NCBI RefSeq assembly: GCF_003001955.1
Contig: NZ_PVNH01000005.1
Coordinates: forward strand, 248,001-312,000
Length of the DNA stretch: 64,000 bases
Origin: Prauserella shujinwangii
GTDB taxonomy: Bacteria; Actinomycetota; Actinomycetes; Mycobacteriales; Pseudonocardiaceae
Direction: 5' to 3'
Positions 34,377 to 43,357 of the stretch are shown one piece after another. Made by a program: the position numbers and the translations under genes. Numbering within the stretch: position 1 is the first letter of the stretch; every line of letters starts with the position of its first letter. The notes below the pieces were generated by a model, which was not told the origin of the DNA, made no database searches, and saw nothing but the letters and a program-made list of their open reading frames with translations.

Positions 34377-35372
34377 GTGGCTGCAGAGGACGTTCGGAAC
34401 CTGATCATCGTCGGATCGGGTCCCGCCGGGTACACCGCTGCCGTGTACGCGGCCCGCGCCCAGCTCGAACCGCTGGTGTTCGAGGGTTCACAGTTCGGTG
34501 GTGCGCTCATGACCACCACCGAGGTCGAGAACTACCCCGGGTTCCGGTCGGGGATCCAGGGACCGGACCTGATGGAGGAGATGCGCGAGCAGGCCAAAGT
34601 CTTCGGCGCCGACCTGCGCACCGAGGACGTGGAGCAGGTCGAGCTCGCCGGCCCCGTCAAGTACGTGACCGCCAACGGCAAGCGCTACGCCGCCCGGGCG
34701 GTCGTCCTCGCCATGGGCGCCGCGGCGAGGTACCTCAACGTGCCGGGTGAGCAGGAGCTCCTCGGCCGTGGTGTGTCCTCCTGCGCCACCTGCGACGGCT
34801 TCTTCTTCCGCGACCAGGACATCGCCGTGGTCGGCGGCGGCGACTCGGCGATGGAGGAGGCGACCTTCCTCACGAAGTTCGCCCGCACGGTGACGATCGT
34901 GCACCGCCGCGACGAGTTCCGCGCCTCGAAGATCATGCTGGAGCGCGCGCGAGCCAACGAGAAGATCCGCTGGAAGCTGAACTCCCAGGTCACCGAGGTG
35001 CTCGGGGAGGGGAAGGTGTCCGGGCTGAAGCTGCGGGACACCGTGACCGGTGAGGAGTCGACGCTGGACGTCACCGGCTTCTTCGTCGCCATCGGGCACG
35101 ACCCGCGCAGCGAACTGGTTCGCGGGCAGGTCGAGCTCGACGACGAGGGTTACGTGGTGGCGAGGGGCCGCTCGTCGTACACGAACCTCGACGGTGTCTT
35201 CGCCGCGGGCGACCTGGTCGACCGCACCTACCGGCAGGCGATCACGGCCGCGGGCTCCGGCTGCGCCGCCGCGATCGACGCGGAGCGCTGGCTCGCGGAG
35301 CACGCCGAGGTCGCCGAGGCCCACGAGGCACCCGAACTGGTGGGCGGCGGCTACGCCCCCCGCGCCAACTGA
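34377..35372 (+). CDS. trxB: Thioredoxin reductase
   Basis: A 331-residue FAD/NADPH enzyme that reduces thioredoxin. The FAD site is GSGPAG (residues 13-18) and the redox-active pair is Cys136-Ala-Thr-Cys139. The NADPH-binding motif is [12 protein letters not shown], and the C-terminal FAD motif is [11 protein letters not shown] chose the GTG at 34377 because GGAGG lies 8 bases upstream; an in-frame start 7 codons earlier has no Shine-Dalgarno. It is followed by trxA after 29 bases, in the same operon. Expression is probably induced by disulfide stress through the GGAAC-N18-GTT promoter. Confidence 0.97.
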   Translation: MAAEDVRNLIIVGSGPAGYTAAVYAARAQLEPLVFEGSQFGGALMTTTEVENYPGFRSGIQGPDLMEEMREQAKVFGADLRTEDVEQVELAGPVKYVTANGKRYAARAVVLAMGAAARYLNVPGEQELLGRGVSSCATCDGFFFRDQDIAVVGGGDSAMEEATFLTKFARTVTIVHRRDEFRASKIMLERARANEKIRWKLNSQVTEVLGEGKVSGLKLRDTVTGEESTLDVTGFFVAIGHDPRSELVRGQVELDDEGYVVARGRSSYTNLDGVFAAGDLVDRTYRQAITAAGSGCAAAIDAERWLAEHAEVAEAHEAPELVGGGYAPRAN

Positions 35373-35401
35373 TCCCGTCCCGGAAACCGACAGGAGTAGA
35401 A

Positions 35402-35725
35402 ATGTCCGACACCGTCAAGGTGACCGACGCGAGCTTCGCCGACGACGTGCTGACCAGCGACAAGCCGGTGCTCGTCGACTTCTGGGCGACCTGGTGCGGC
35501 CCGTGCAAGATGGTCGCCCCCGTGCTGGAGGAGATCGCCTCCGAGCACAAGGACAAGCTGAAGGTCGCGAAGCTCGACATCGACGAGAACCCGAACACGT
35601 CGCGTGACTACCAGGTCATGTCCGTGCCCACCCTCATCCTGTTCCAGGGCGGCAAGCCGGTGAAGCAGATCGTGGGCGCGAAGCCGAAGGCGGCCCTGCT
35701 GTCCGATCTGGCGGACGTGCTCTGA
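35402..35725 (+). CDS. trxA: Thioredoxin
   Basis: A 107-residue cytosolic thiol-disulfide oxidoreductase. The active site WCGPC is at residues 31-35, the buried Asp is in VLVDFWA, and the cis-Pro is in SVPTLILFQGGK. The length is typical. It is the second gene of the trxB-trxA operon, preceded by AGGAG, and is followed by a strong terminator. Confidence 0.98.
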   Translation: MSDTVKVTDASFADDVLTSDKPVLVDFWATWCGPCKMVAPVLEEIASEHKDKLKVAKLDIDENPNTSRDYQVMSVPTLILFQGGKPVKQIVGAKPKAALLSDLADVL

Positions 35726-35745
35726 CTCCAGCCGGGCGACCGGCA

Positions 35746-35786
35746 GGCCCGGAGGTGTGTGGGCGACCGCACCCTCCGGGCCTTTT
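35746..35786 (+). terminator. Intrinsic terminator of trxB-trxA
   Basis: GGCCCGGAGG (35746-35755) pairs with CCTCCGGGCC (35773-35782), followed by TTTT. It lies 20 bases after the trxA stop. It is one of the few classical T-tailed terminators in the window. Confidence 0.88.
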
Positions 35787-35941
35787 CGTCGTAGCCCGTC
35801 TACCAGGCCGGTAACGCACCGTCCGGCCCTGCGCACCGACGGAAGGGCCACAGGGCACAATAGGGACCGCGGGCCCGGAAGGCCCGAGTTGTTCGGACAG
35901 CATCGAGCGCACTTCGGTGCCCGAGGAAGAGCGAGGAGTGC

Positions 35942-37087
35942 ATGCGGGTACTCCGCCGCGGCGACGCCGGACCGGAGGTCGCCGAGATCAGGTCCATGCT
36001 GGCGGCGCTGGACCTGCTTCCGAACGGAGACGCCTCCGACGGTAACGGGTTTTTCGACGCGGCGGTGGAACACGCCGTACGCGCCTTCCAGCAACGTCGC
36101 GGCCTCATCACCGACGGCATCGTCGGTCCGGCGACCTACCGCGCGCTCCGCGGGTCGAGCTACCACCTCGGCAGCAGACCACTCGCCTACCTCGTGTCCT
36201 CGCCGGTGCACGGCGACGACGTCTTCGCCCTCCAGGAGCGGCTCACCGAACTCGGCTACGACGCGGGCCGCCCCGACGGCGGCTTCGGGCCGCAGACCGA
36301 AGGCGCGCTGCGCAACTTCCAGCGGGACTACGGACTGGTGGTCGACGGCATCTGCGGGCCGAGCACCGTCCGCGCGCTGCGCCAGCTGTCCCCGAGGGCC
36401 CGCGGTGGCCGGCCCGTCTTCCTCCGTGAGCAGGAGCAGGTCCGGCGGGCGGGGCCGAGGTTGCGCGGCAAGCGCATCGTCATCGACCCGGGCCACGGGG
36501 GCGCCGACAGCGGCGTGGTGGTCGCCGGCCTGCGGGAGGCCGACATCGCCTGGGACCTCGCCCGGCGGCTCGAAGGCCGGATGAAGGCCACCGGGATGGA
36601 GGCCCTGATCTCCCGCGGGCCCACGCACAGCCCCTCGGAGACCGACCGCGCCCGGTTCGCCAACGACGCGGGTGCCGACCTGTTCCTCTCCCTGCACAAC
36701 GACGGCAACCGCTCGCCGTACGCGCAGGGTGTCGCGAGCTTCCACTTCGGAACCGGCAACGGCACCACCTCCACCGTGGGTGAGCTGCTGGCCGGCTACA
36801 TCCAGCGGGAGCTGGCGGCCCGGACGGGGATGCTCGACTGCCGCACCCATCCGAAGACGTGGGAGATCTTCACCCGCACGCGCTGCCCCGCGGTCCGGGT
36901 CGAGATCGGCTACCTGACCAACCCCGACGACCGGCGCAGGCTGTCCGACCCCGCCTTCCGCGACGTTGTCGCCGAGGGCATCCTCGTCGCGGTCAAACGC
37001 CTGTACCTGCTGGGGGAGAACGACCAGCCGACCGGCACCTTCACCTTCGCCGACGTGCTCGCGCACGAGCTCGCCAAGGCCGAGTGA
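35942..37087 (+). CDS. cwlM: CwlM-type peptidoglycan amidase-like protein
   Basis: A 381-residue protein without signal peptide. It has two peptidoglycan-binding domains (residues ~5-75 and ~85-155, each with the DG..GP.T pattern), then an Amidase_3 domain (residues ~175-375). The zinc ligands are visible: IDPGHGG (His), LREADIAW (Glu) and SLHNDG (His), with Glu in RVEIGYL. In mycobacteria CwlM is cytoplasmic, is phosphorylated by PknB and activates MurA rather than cutting the wall. The missing signal peptide agrees with that role. ATG with GAGGAG nearby is the start. It follows trxA, as in M. tuberculosis. Confidence 0.93.
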   Translation: MRVLRRGDAGPEVAEIRSMLAALDLLPNGDASDGNGFFDAAVEHAVRAFQQRRGLITDGIVGPATYRALRGSSYHLGSRPLAYLVSSPVHGDDVFALQERLTELGYDAGRPDGGFGPQTEGALRNFQRDYGLVVDGICGPSTVRALRQLSPRARGGRPVFLREQEQVRRAGPRLRGKRIVIDPGHGGADSGVVVAGLREADIAWDLARRLEGRMKATGMEALISRGPTHSPSETDRARFANDAGADLFLSLHNDGNRSPYAQGVASFHFGTGNGTTSTVGELLAGYIQRELAARTGMLDCRTHPKTWEIFTRTRCPAVRVEIGYLTNPDDRRRLSDPAFRDVVAEGILVAVKRLYLLGENDQPTGTFTFADVLAHELAKAE

Positions 37088-37099
37088 CCTCCACAGGCC

Positions 37100-37139
37100 T
37101 GTGGACAACCACTGAGGTTGTGCACAGTTCTGTGGACAA
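37100..37139. repeat. Cluster of three DnaA-box-like sequences
   Basis: TGTGGACAA occurs at 37100-37108 and again at 37131-37139. TTGTGCACA lies between them at 37118-37126. The first two equal the actinobacterial DnaA box (TTGTCCACA) on the other strand. They lie between the convergent cwlM and GNAT genes, about 9 kb from dnaA. Confidence 0.55.
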
Positions 37140-37163
37140 CTCATCCACGTCGGTGACGGAAGG

Positions 37164-37808
37164 CTACGCCCTGGTCACGCTCGGTTCGGCCGTGGTGACG
37201 CTGACCTCGCCGAGAAGCTTCTCCAGCGCGGCCTCCACGTCTTCCTTCCACGAGATACCCGACCGCAGCTCCAGTCGCAGGCGCGGCCACCGGGGATGCG
37301 GCCGTACGGTCTTGAAACCGACGCTCTGCAGGAAGGCCGCGGGCACCACACAGTGATGCTCCTCGTCGTTCTGCCGCTCCTCGGGCTGGGCGTCGCCGAA
37401 CGCCTCCACCGCACGCACCCCGCGGCGGGTGAGGTCCTTCGCCACCGCCTGCACGAGGAGCCGTCCCAGACCGCCGCCACGGAACTCCGGCAGCAGGTGG
37501 AACGCGGTCAGCAGCACGGCGTCCGCGCTCGGCGGGGACGTGGGGAACGCGTTGGCCCTCGGTACCGCGTTCGGCGGCGCGTACAGCACGAACCCGACCG
37601 GCAGGTCGCCGCTGTGGATGATGCGGCCGCACGAGCCCCATTCGAGCAGCACGGCCGAGACCCACGCCTCCTTCTCGACCTCGGTCTCGCCGAAGCGCTC
37701 GGCCTCCTCCCGCAGATGCGGGGCGAGCTCCCAGTAGACACAACGTCGGCAGCGCAGTGGCAGCTGCTCCAGGTTGTCCAGCGTCACGCCCACGACGCGT
37801 CGCGACAC
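37164..37808 (-). CDS. GNAT-family N-acetyltransferase (Rv3916c-like)
   Basis: A 214-residue protein. The N-terminal part has a possible metal-binding CRRCVYWEL pair. The GNAT fold has the acetyl-CoA loop FRGGGLGRLLVQAVAKDL (Q/R-x2-G-x-G/A pattern) and the later beta strand QSVGFKTVRPH. The substrate is unknown. It occupies the place of Rv3916c between cwlM and parB. I chose the GTG read from 37806-37808 because GGGGAGGG lies 4-5 bases upstream; an open extension upstream lacks a better signal. Confidence 0.85.
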   Translation of the reverse strand: MSRRVVGVTLDNLEQLPLRCRRCVYWELAPHLREEAERFGETEVEKEAWVSAVLLEWGSCGRIIHSGDLPVGFVLYAPPNAVPRANAFPTSPPSADAVLLTAFHLLPEFRGGGLGRLLVQAVAKDLTRRGVRAVEAFGDAQPEERQNDEEHHCVVPAAFLQSVGFKTVRPHPRWPRLRLELRSGISWKEDVEAALEKLLGEVSVTTAEPSVTRA

Positions 37809-38014
37809 GAAGCCCTCCCCGGAACGTGCGTGAAGTGAAATGCGATGGCTGACGCGCGCCACGCGGGCCAACGAGTCCGGTTAGAGCATAGGCCGATGTG
37901 ACGAGCGCCGGAAACCCGGGAGGCCGCCTCCGGGCGCCCGTTACACTCGACGGGGTCTACCCGCAGGTAGCGCCCTTGCCCGCCGACGCGCCACGACGCA
38001 GACAGAAGTATGCG

Positions 38015-39346
38015 ATGACTGCCTCCCAGCCGCCCGAGCACCGCCCGGGTTCCGAGCCCGGCCGCCACAACCTCGACCCGCATCTCGCCCGTTACGCCGC
38101 CCGTACGGAGGGCATGACGGCCTCGGAGATCCGAGCGTTGTTCGCGGTGGCGAGCAGGCCGGAGGTCGTCTCGCTGGCCGGCGGCATGCCGAACCTCGCC
38201 GCGCTGCCGCTGGACTCGCTGTCCTCGCAGATGGCGGAGCTGATCGCCGAGGACGGCCTGGTCGCGCTGCAGTACGGCTCCGCGCACGGCGTGCCCACGC
38301 TCCGCGAGCAGATCTGCGAGATCATGGCGATGGAGGGCATCTCCGCCCACCCGGACGACGTGGTGGTGACCGTCGGCTCGCAGATGGGCCTCGACATGGT
38401 CACGCGGCTGTTCTGCGACCCGGGCGATGTCGTGCTCGCCGAGGGGCCGTCCTACGTCGGCGCGCTCGGTTCCTTCGCCGCGTACCAGGCGAAGGTCGTG
38501 CACGTCGCCATGGACGACGACGGCCTGCAGCCCGAGGCGCTGCGGGAGGCGCTGACGCAGGCCGAGCGGCAGGGCAGGCGGGTGAAGTTCCTCTACACGA
38601 TTCCGAACTTCCACAACCCCGCCGGGGTGACGCTCGCGGTCGAACGCCGCGCGGAGGTGCTGGAGATCTGCAGGCAGCACGGCGTGCTCGTGGTGGAGGA
38701 CAACCCGTACGGCCTGCTCGGCTTCGACGGCCAGACCTACCCGGCGCTGCGGTCCACGGACCCGGACAACGTGGTGTACCTGGGCTCGTTCTCCAAGACG
38801 TTCGCCTCCGGCCTGCGCGTCGGCTGGGTGCTCGCACCGCATGCGGTGCGCGAGAAGCTGGTGCTCGCCGCCGAGTCCGCCACGCTGTGCCCGCCGACGT
38901 TGAACCAGCTGATGGTGTCGCGCTACCTCTCGACCCACGACTGGAAGGGCCAGATCAAGACCTTCCGGGAGAACTACCGGGAACGTCGCGACGCGATCAT
39001 CTCGGCGCTGGAACAGCACATGCCGCCGGGCTGCAGCTGGACCCATCCCGACGGCGGCTTCTACGTGTGGGTGACCGTGCCCGAAGGCGTCGACACGAAG
39101 GCCATGCTGCCGCGTGCGGTCACCGCACGGGTCGCCTACGCGTCGGGCACCGGCTTCTACTCGGACGGCTTCGGCAGCAGGCAGATGCGGCTGTCGTACT
39201 GCTACCCGACCCCCGAGCGGATCCGCGAGGGCGTGCGCAGGCTCGCCGGCGTGCTGGAGTCCGAAATGGACCTCGTGCGCACGTTCGGTAGCGTCACCAC
39301 GCGTGCCGTCTCGGGGCCGCAGTTCCCCGGCCCGGACACGGCCTAG
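38015..39346 (+). CDS. PLP-dependent aminotransferase, class I/II (MocR/2-aminoadipate aminotransferase-like)
   Basis: A 443-residue enzyme of the fold-type I aminotransferase family. The PLP lysine is in YLGSFSKTFASGLRVGW. The phosphate- and substrate-binding segments include QYGSAHGVPTLREQI, VTVGSQMGLDM and YTIPNFHNPAGVTL, and the C-terminal SYCYPTPERIREGVRRL is normal. It lacks a GntR DNA-binding domain, so it is an enzyme and not a MocR regulator. Relatives use aromatic amino acids or 2-aminoadipate. ATG at 38015 gives a normal start. With the next gene it forms a pair inserted between the GNAT gene and parB. Confidence 0.92.
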   Translation: MTASQPPEHRPGSEPGRHNLDPHLARYAARTEGMTASEIRALFAVASRPEVVSLAGGMPNLAALPLDSLSSQMAELIAEDGLVALQYGSAHGVPTLREQICEIMAMEGISAHPDDVVVTVGSQMGLDMVTRLFCDPGDVVLAEGPSYVGALGSFAAYQAKVVHVAMDDDGLQPEALREALTQAERQGRRVKFLYTIPNFHNPAGVTLAVERRAEVLEICRQHGVLVVEDNPYGLLGFDGQTYPALRSTDPDNVVYLGSFSKTFASGLRVGWVLAPHAVREKLVLAAESATLCPPTLNQLMVSRYLSTHDWKGQIKTFRENYRERRDAIISALEQHMPPGCSWTHPDGGFYVWVTVPEGVDTKAMLPRAVTARVAYASGTGFYSDGFGSRQMRLSYCYPTPERIREGVRRLAGVLESEMDLVRTFGSVTTRAVSGPQFPGPDTA

Positions 39347-39396
39347 GGATTCAGCCTGTCCTCATCGGACAAACATGGACATTGAGGAGTTCTCGC

Positions 39397-40347
39397 GTGG
39401 CCGATCGTACTGTCGCCGTGCTCGCCGGTGGCCTCTCGCACGAGCGTGACGTGTCGCTGCGGTCCGGCAGGCGACTGTCGGCCGCGCTCCGCGGCGAGGG
39501 GCTGACCGTGGCCGAGTGGGACACCGACGCCGGCCTGCTCACCCGGCTGCGCGACGAACGGCCCGACGCCGCCGTCGTGGCCCTGCACGGGGGAGAGGGC
39601 GAGAACGGCTCGGTGCAGACCGTTCTCGAGATGCTGGGCGTACCGTTCGTCGGCACCAGCTCGCAGGGCTGCCGCCGGGCCTGGGACAAGCCCACCGCCA
39701 AGGCACTCGTCGCCAAGGCCGACTTCGCGACCCCGGACTGGGTGGTGCTGCCGCACAGCACGTTCCGCGAGCTCGGCGCGCAGGCGGTGCTCGACGCGAT
39801 GGTCGAACGCCTGGGGCTGCCGCTGATCCTCAAGCCCGATCAGGGTGGCTCGGCACTCGGCACCCAGGTGGTGCGGGATGCCGCCGAGCTGCCCACCGCG
39901 ATGGTCGGTTGCTTCGCGTACGGCGACACCGTCCTCGCCGAGCAGTACGTCGACGGCGTGGAGGTGGCCGTGACGGTCGTGGAGCGGGACGGCGGGCCCC
40001 ACGCCCTGCCCGCGGTGGAGATCGTGCCGGAGAACGGCGTCTACGACTACACGGCCCGGTACACGGCAGGCCTCACCGACTTCTTCGCACCGGCGCGGCT
40101 GAACGACACCACCGCCAAGGCGGTCGGCGAGCTGGCTGTCGGCGCGCACCGGCTGTTGGGCCTGCGCGACATCTCGCGTACCGACGCGGTCGTCGCGCGG
40201 GACGGCACCGTGCACTTCCTCGAGGTCAATCTCTCGCCCGGACTCACCGAGACCTCGACCGTCCCGATGGCGATGGAGGCGGCGGGCACGTCGCTCGGCG
40301 AGGTGTTCGCCGACCTGGTCGCCCGCGCGATCCGGCGCGGCAACTGA
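39397..40347 (+). CDS. D-alanine-D-alanine ligase-like ATP-grasp protein
   Basis: A 316-residue ATP-grasp ligase. The N-terminal domain starts VAVLAGGLSHERDVSLRSG, the Ddl signature. The ATP-grasp part has LILKPDQGGSALGTQVV, the GVEVAVTVVE strand and the Mg/ATP-binding HFLEVNLSPGLTETS. It may be a second D-Ala-D-Ala ligase or an amino-acid ligase with another product. The standard Ddl has an N-terminal block of similar length, so nothing is obviously missing. GAGGAG lies 8 bases before the GTG. It is 50 bases downstream of the aminotransferase and probably co-transcribed, so both may act on one amino acid. Confidence 0.88.
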   Translation: MADRTVAVLAGGLSHERDVSLRSGRRLSAALRGEGLTVAEWDTDAGLLTRLRDERPDAAVVALHGGEGENGSVQTVLEMLGVPFVGTSSQGCRRAWDKPTAKALVAKADFATPDWVVLPHSTFRELGAQAVLDAMVERLGLPLILKPDQGGSALGTQVVRDAAELPTAMVGCFAYGDTVLAEQYVDGVEVAVTVVERDGGPHALPAVEIVPENGVYDYTARYTAGLTDFFAPARLNDTTAKAVGELAVGAHRLLGLRDISRTDAVVARDGTVHFLEVNLSPGLTETSTVPMAMEAAGTSLGEVFADLVARAIRRGN

Positions 40348-40353
40348 TCCTCG

Positions 40354-40390
40354 CTTCCGGTGACCCAGCGTGACTTCGGGTCACCGGAAG
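40354..40390. terminator. Bidirectional terminator between Ddl-like gene and parB
   Basis: CTTCCGGTGACCC (40354-40366) pairs perfectly with GGGTCACCGGAAG (40378-40390) around an 11-base loop. It lies between two converging stop codons, so it can serve both strands. Confidence 0.85.
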
Positions 40391-40421
40391 GCAATCATCA
40401 CCGTGACGAAACGTCCCGGTG

Positions 40422-41423
40422 TCATTCCTCATCGATCTGACGTGTCCGATTTGCCTGCTTCGGGTCCATGAGAGCGACGATCCGCTCAAGGTCGTCGACG
40501 GAACCGAACTCGACCACGATCCGGCCCTTGCGCCGGCCGAGATCGACCTTCACCCGAGTGTCGAAGGTGTCGGAGAGCCGGTTGGCGAGGTCCTGCAGCC
40601 CCGGCGCCTGCATCGGCTTGCGTGCCGGTGCCTTCTGCTTCGGCTTGCTCTCGCTCTTCGAGAGCGTCACTGCCTCCTCGGTCGCCCGTACGGAGAGTCC
40701 TTCGGCGACGATGCGCGCGGCCAGTTCCTCCTGCCGCTCCGCATCCTCAATGGAGAGCAGCGCCCGCGCGTGACCGGCGGACAGCACCCCGGCCGCCACC
40801 CGTCGCTGCACGGCGAGGGGGAGCCGGAGCAGGCGGATCGTGTTGGTGATCACCGGACGGCTGCGCCCGATACGGGACGCCAGTTCCTCGTGGGTGACGC
40901 CGAACTCGTCCAGCAGCTGCTGGTACGCCGCCGCCTCCTCCAGCGGGTTCAGCTGGACCCGGTGGATGTTCTCCAGCAGGGCGTCGCGGAGCATCGCCTC
41001 ATCGGCGGTCTGCCGCACGATCGCCGGAATGAACTCGAGCTCCGCCTGCTGCGCGGCCCGGAGACGCCGCTCGCCCATGACGAGCTCGTACTCGTCCCCG
41101 GGTAGCACTCGGACGACGATGGGCTGCATGAGCCCGAACTCGCGGATCGAGTGTTCCAGCTCGGCGAGCGCCTCCTCGTCGAAGACCTGCCGAGGCTGTT
41201 TGGGGTTCGGCTTGACCGAGCTGACCGGTACCTCGCGGTAGACGGCACCGGCCACCTCGCCTGCGTGTTGCGGCATGGAGCTGTTCGCCGCGAACCAGCC
41301 CTTGTCGTCACCGTTGACGTGCTCCGTGCTCACCTGGGCGGTGGCGGTCCCTTCCTCGCTCACCGGCCCGGTGGGGATCAGGGCCGCAAGACCGCGGCCG
41401 AGGCCGCCCCTCCGCTCGCTCAT
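40422..41423 (-). CDS. parB: Chromosome partitioning protein ParB
   Basis: A 333-residue CTPase and DNA-binding protein that loads on parS and spreads along DNA. The N-terminal CTP-binding domain has [19 protein letters not shown] and the arginine-rich [11 protein letters not shown]. The helix-turn-helix is in [24 protein letters not shown] Lys/Ser/Pro-rich linker ([16 protein letters not shown]) leads to the dimerisation domain at the C-terminus. The ATG read from 41421-41423 overlaps the parA stop (ATGA), so both are translated together. parS sites lie upstream of parA and inside rsmG. Confidence 0.97.
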   Translation of the reverse strand: MSERRGGLGRGLAALIPTGPVSEEGTATAQVSTEHVNGDDKGWFAANSSMPQHAGEVAGAVYREVPVSSVKPNPKQPRQVFDEEALAELEHSIREFGLMQPIVVRVLPGDEYELVMGERRLRAAQQAELEFIPAIVRQTADEAMLRDALLENIHRVQLNPLEEAAAYQQLLDEFGVTHEELASRIGRSRPVITNTIRLLRLPLAVQRRVAAGVLSAGHARALLSIEDAERQEELAARIVAEGLSVRATEEAVTLSKSESKPKQKAPARKPMQAPGLQDLANRLSDTFDTRVKVDLGRRKGRIVVEFGSVDDLERIVALMDPKQANRTRQIDEE

Positions 41424-42334
41424 TGTCGCTCCCTGCTCGCAGCTCCCCGCTCGGCCATCTCCCGCGCGGCGTCCAGATAACTCATCGCTCCCCGTGAACC
41501 GGGGTCGTAGGCGAGCACGGTCTGCCCGTAGCCCGGTGCCTCGGACACCTTCACGCTCCGGGGGATGACCGTCTTCAGCACGACGTCGCCGAAGTGGTTG
41601 CGGACCTCCTGCGTGACCTGATCGGCAAGCTTGGTGCGCCCGTCGTACATGGTGAGCAGGATGGTCGACACCGCCAGCGTGCGGTTCAGGTGCTTCTGCA
41701 CGAGATCGATGTTGTTGAGCAGCTGGCCGAGGCCCTCCAGCGCGTAGTACTCGCACTGGATCGGGATCAGCACCTCGTGGGCGGCCACCATCGCGTTCAC
41801 CGTGAGCAGACCCAGCGACGGCGGGCAGTCGATGAAGATGTAGTCGACGTCCAGCTCCTCGAGCGCCTCCCGCGACAACGCCTCCTTGAGCCTCGACTCA
41901 CGCGACGCCATCGAGACGAGTTCGATCTCCGCGCCGGCGAGATCGATGGTCGCCGGTACGCAGAGCAGGTTGGGGGACTGCTCGCTCACCTGTGCCGCGT
42001 CGACGAGCGACACCTCACCGAGCAGGATCTCGTAGACGGAGGGCGTGCCCGAGCGGTGGTCCACGTTGAGCGCGGTGCTGGCATTGCCCTGCGGGTCGAG
42101 GTCGATGACGAGCGTGCGGAGCCCGTGAAGGGCCAGCCCCGCGGCGAGGTTGACCGCAGTCGTCGTCTTGCCGACGCCGCCCTTCTGGTTGGCGACCGTC
42201 ATGATCCGGCGGTGCGAAGGCCGGGGCAGTTGATGGTCCTCGGGATGCAGCACCCGAGCCGCACGTTCGGCCTCCTCGGCGATCGGCGTCCAGCCGATGT
42301 CGTGGTGGGTGCCTGTGTCCTGGGGCGGGTTCAC
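41420..42334 (-). CDS. parA: Chromosome partitioning ATPase ParA
   Basis: A 304-residue Walker-type ATPase that binds DNA nonspecifically and drives origin segregation with ParB. The deviant P-loop is KGGVGKTT at residues 51-58, the Walker A' region is [12 protein letters not shown] and the switch region is [17 protein letters not shown]. The ~45-residue N-terminal extension before the fold is usual in actinobacteria. GTG read from 42332-42334 with GGAGGTG upstream is the start. It is the first gene of parA-parB; an imperfect parS lies in the 99 bases upstream. Confidence 0.97.
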   Translation of the reverse strand: MNPPQDTGTHHDIGWTPIAEEAERAARVLHPEDHQLPRPSHRRIMTVANQKGGVGKTTTAVNLAAGLALHGLRTLVIDLDPQGNASTALNVDHRSGTPSVYEILLGEVSLVDAAQVSEQSPNLLCVPATIDLAGAEIELVSMASRESRLKEALSREALEELDVDYIFIDCPPSLGLLTVNAMVAAHEVLIPIQCEYYALEGLGQLLNNIDLVQKHLNRTLAVSTILLTMYDGRTKLADQVTQEVRNHFGDVVLKTVIPRSVKVSEAPGYGQTVLAYDPGSRGAMSYLDAAREMAERGAASRERQ

Positions 42335-42377
42335 CGGTCGTCACACCTCCGGACCGCGGCACGCTCGCGGCTGCTCG

Positions 42378-42391
42378 GTTTCACGTGGAAC
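42378..42391. promoter_or_regulatory. parS site 1 (one mismatch)
   Basis: GTTTCACGTGGAAC differs from the 14-bp consensus GTTTCACGTGAAAC at one base. It lies in the gap between rsmG and parA and would nucleate ParB close to its own operon promoter. Confidence 0.85.
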
Positions 42392-42433
42392 ATGGGCCAC
42401 TCCGTACTGGTCGTCATTCACTCGCCAATCCTT

Positions 42434-43192
42434 TCACCTCGACCGCGTACGAGTACTCCGCGATCTCCGCGGCCGCGCACGCTCCGGCCTCCGCGGCTGC
42501 ACACGCTCGATCACCACCACCGTGCTGGGCGTCTCCAGCACCCCGGCACCGCAGCTCTCGACCGACGGCTCACCACCGCCTGCCCGCAGTACCGCGTTCC
42601 GGTCCCGGTCCACCTCCTCCGCGGCGGTCGCCCCCTTCAGCGCCAGCACCACACCGGACGGACGGACGAGCGGAAGGCACCAGGAGGCGAGCCGGGCGAG
42701 GGGAGCGACGGCCCGGGCCGTGACCACATCCGCGGTACCAAGCTGTTCCCGGATCCGCTTCTCCTCGGCGCGGCCGCGCACGATGGTCAGAGACAACTCC
42801 AGCGTGTCGGCCACCTCGGTCAGCCAGTCCACCCGGCGCGCCATCGGCTCCAGGAGCACGATATCGAGGTCCGGTCGGGCGATCGCGAGGGGCACGCCGG
42901 GGAAGCCGGCGCCAGACCCCACATCGATGACCCGTGTTTCACGTGGAACACGCTCACCCAGCACCGCGGAGTTCAGCACGTGCCGCTCCCACAACCGGTC
43001 CAGCTCCCGCGGGCCGATCAGCCCGCGCTCGACCCCGTGCCTGCGGAGCAGATCGACGAACCGCTCGGCGCGGTCCACCCGCTCACCGAACACTCGCGCC
43101 GCCGCCTCCGGCGTGGTCGGCCTGAGCCCGTCAACACCCACTGCACACTCCTCGAGGGTCGCCGTTTCACGTGAAACCGGCTGCCTTCCCAT
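42434..43192 (-). CDS. rsmG: 16S rRNA (guanine-N7)-methyltransferase RsmG (GidB)
   Basis: A 252-residue SAM-dependent enzyme that methylates G527 of 16S rRNA. The SAM-binding motif is VIDVGSGAGFPGVPLAI, with the acidic DIVLLEP afterwards. The N-terminal part has GLIGPRELDRLWERHVLNSAVLGE. The C-terminus is a basic tail (RRPERARPRRSRSTRTRSR) of low complexity. I chose the ATG at 43190-43192 with GGAG upstream. Two parS sequences lie inside this gene and encode V(S/P)RET, one of them in the first codons. Loss of this gene is known to give low-level streptomycin resistance in related bacteria. Confidence 0.94.
   Translation of the reverse strand: MGRQPVSRETATLEECAVGVDGLRPTTPEAAARVFGERVDRAERFVDLLRRHGVERGLIGPRELDRLWERHVLNSAVLGERVPRETRVIDVGSGAGFPGVPLAIARPDLDIVLLEPMARRVDWLTEVADTLELSLTIVRGRAEEKRIREQLGTADVVTARAVAPLARLASWCLPLVRPSGVVLALKGATAAEEVDRDRNAVLRAGGGEPSVESCGAGVLETPSTVVVIERVQPRRPERARPRRSRSTRTRSR
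42936..42949. promoter_or_regulatory. parS site 2 inside rsmG (one mismatch)
   Basis: GTTTCACGTGGAAC, one base from consensus, lies within the rsmG reading frame and encodes VPRET on the minus strand. Confidence 0.85.
43164..43177. promoter_or_regulatory. parS site 3 (perfect), at the 5' end of rsmG
   Basis: GTTTCACGTGAAAC is a perfect 14-bp parS. It lies in the first codons of rsmG and encodes VSRET on the minus strand. Confidence 0.93.
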
Positions 43193-43274
43193 TGTCTCCG
43201 ACCGGCACGAGAAGCCGGTGCGACAGTCCGGAAGTGTGGACAAGTCCACTGCGTTCGGGCTCCACCCATCCCGC

Positions 43275-43288
43275 GTTTCACGTGAAAC
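43275..43288. promoter_or_regulatory. parS site 4 (perfect), between rsmG and jag
   Basis: GTTTCACGTGAAAC is a second perfect parS, 83 bases upstream of the rsmG start and 70 bases after the jag stop. Confidence 0.93.
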
Positions 43289-43357
43289 CGGGGCGCAGAC
43301 AAGAAAGCGGCCCACCGGACGAGCCGGTGGGCCGCTGTCGACTTGTCGTCGCGTAGC

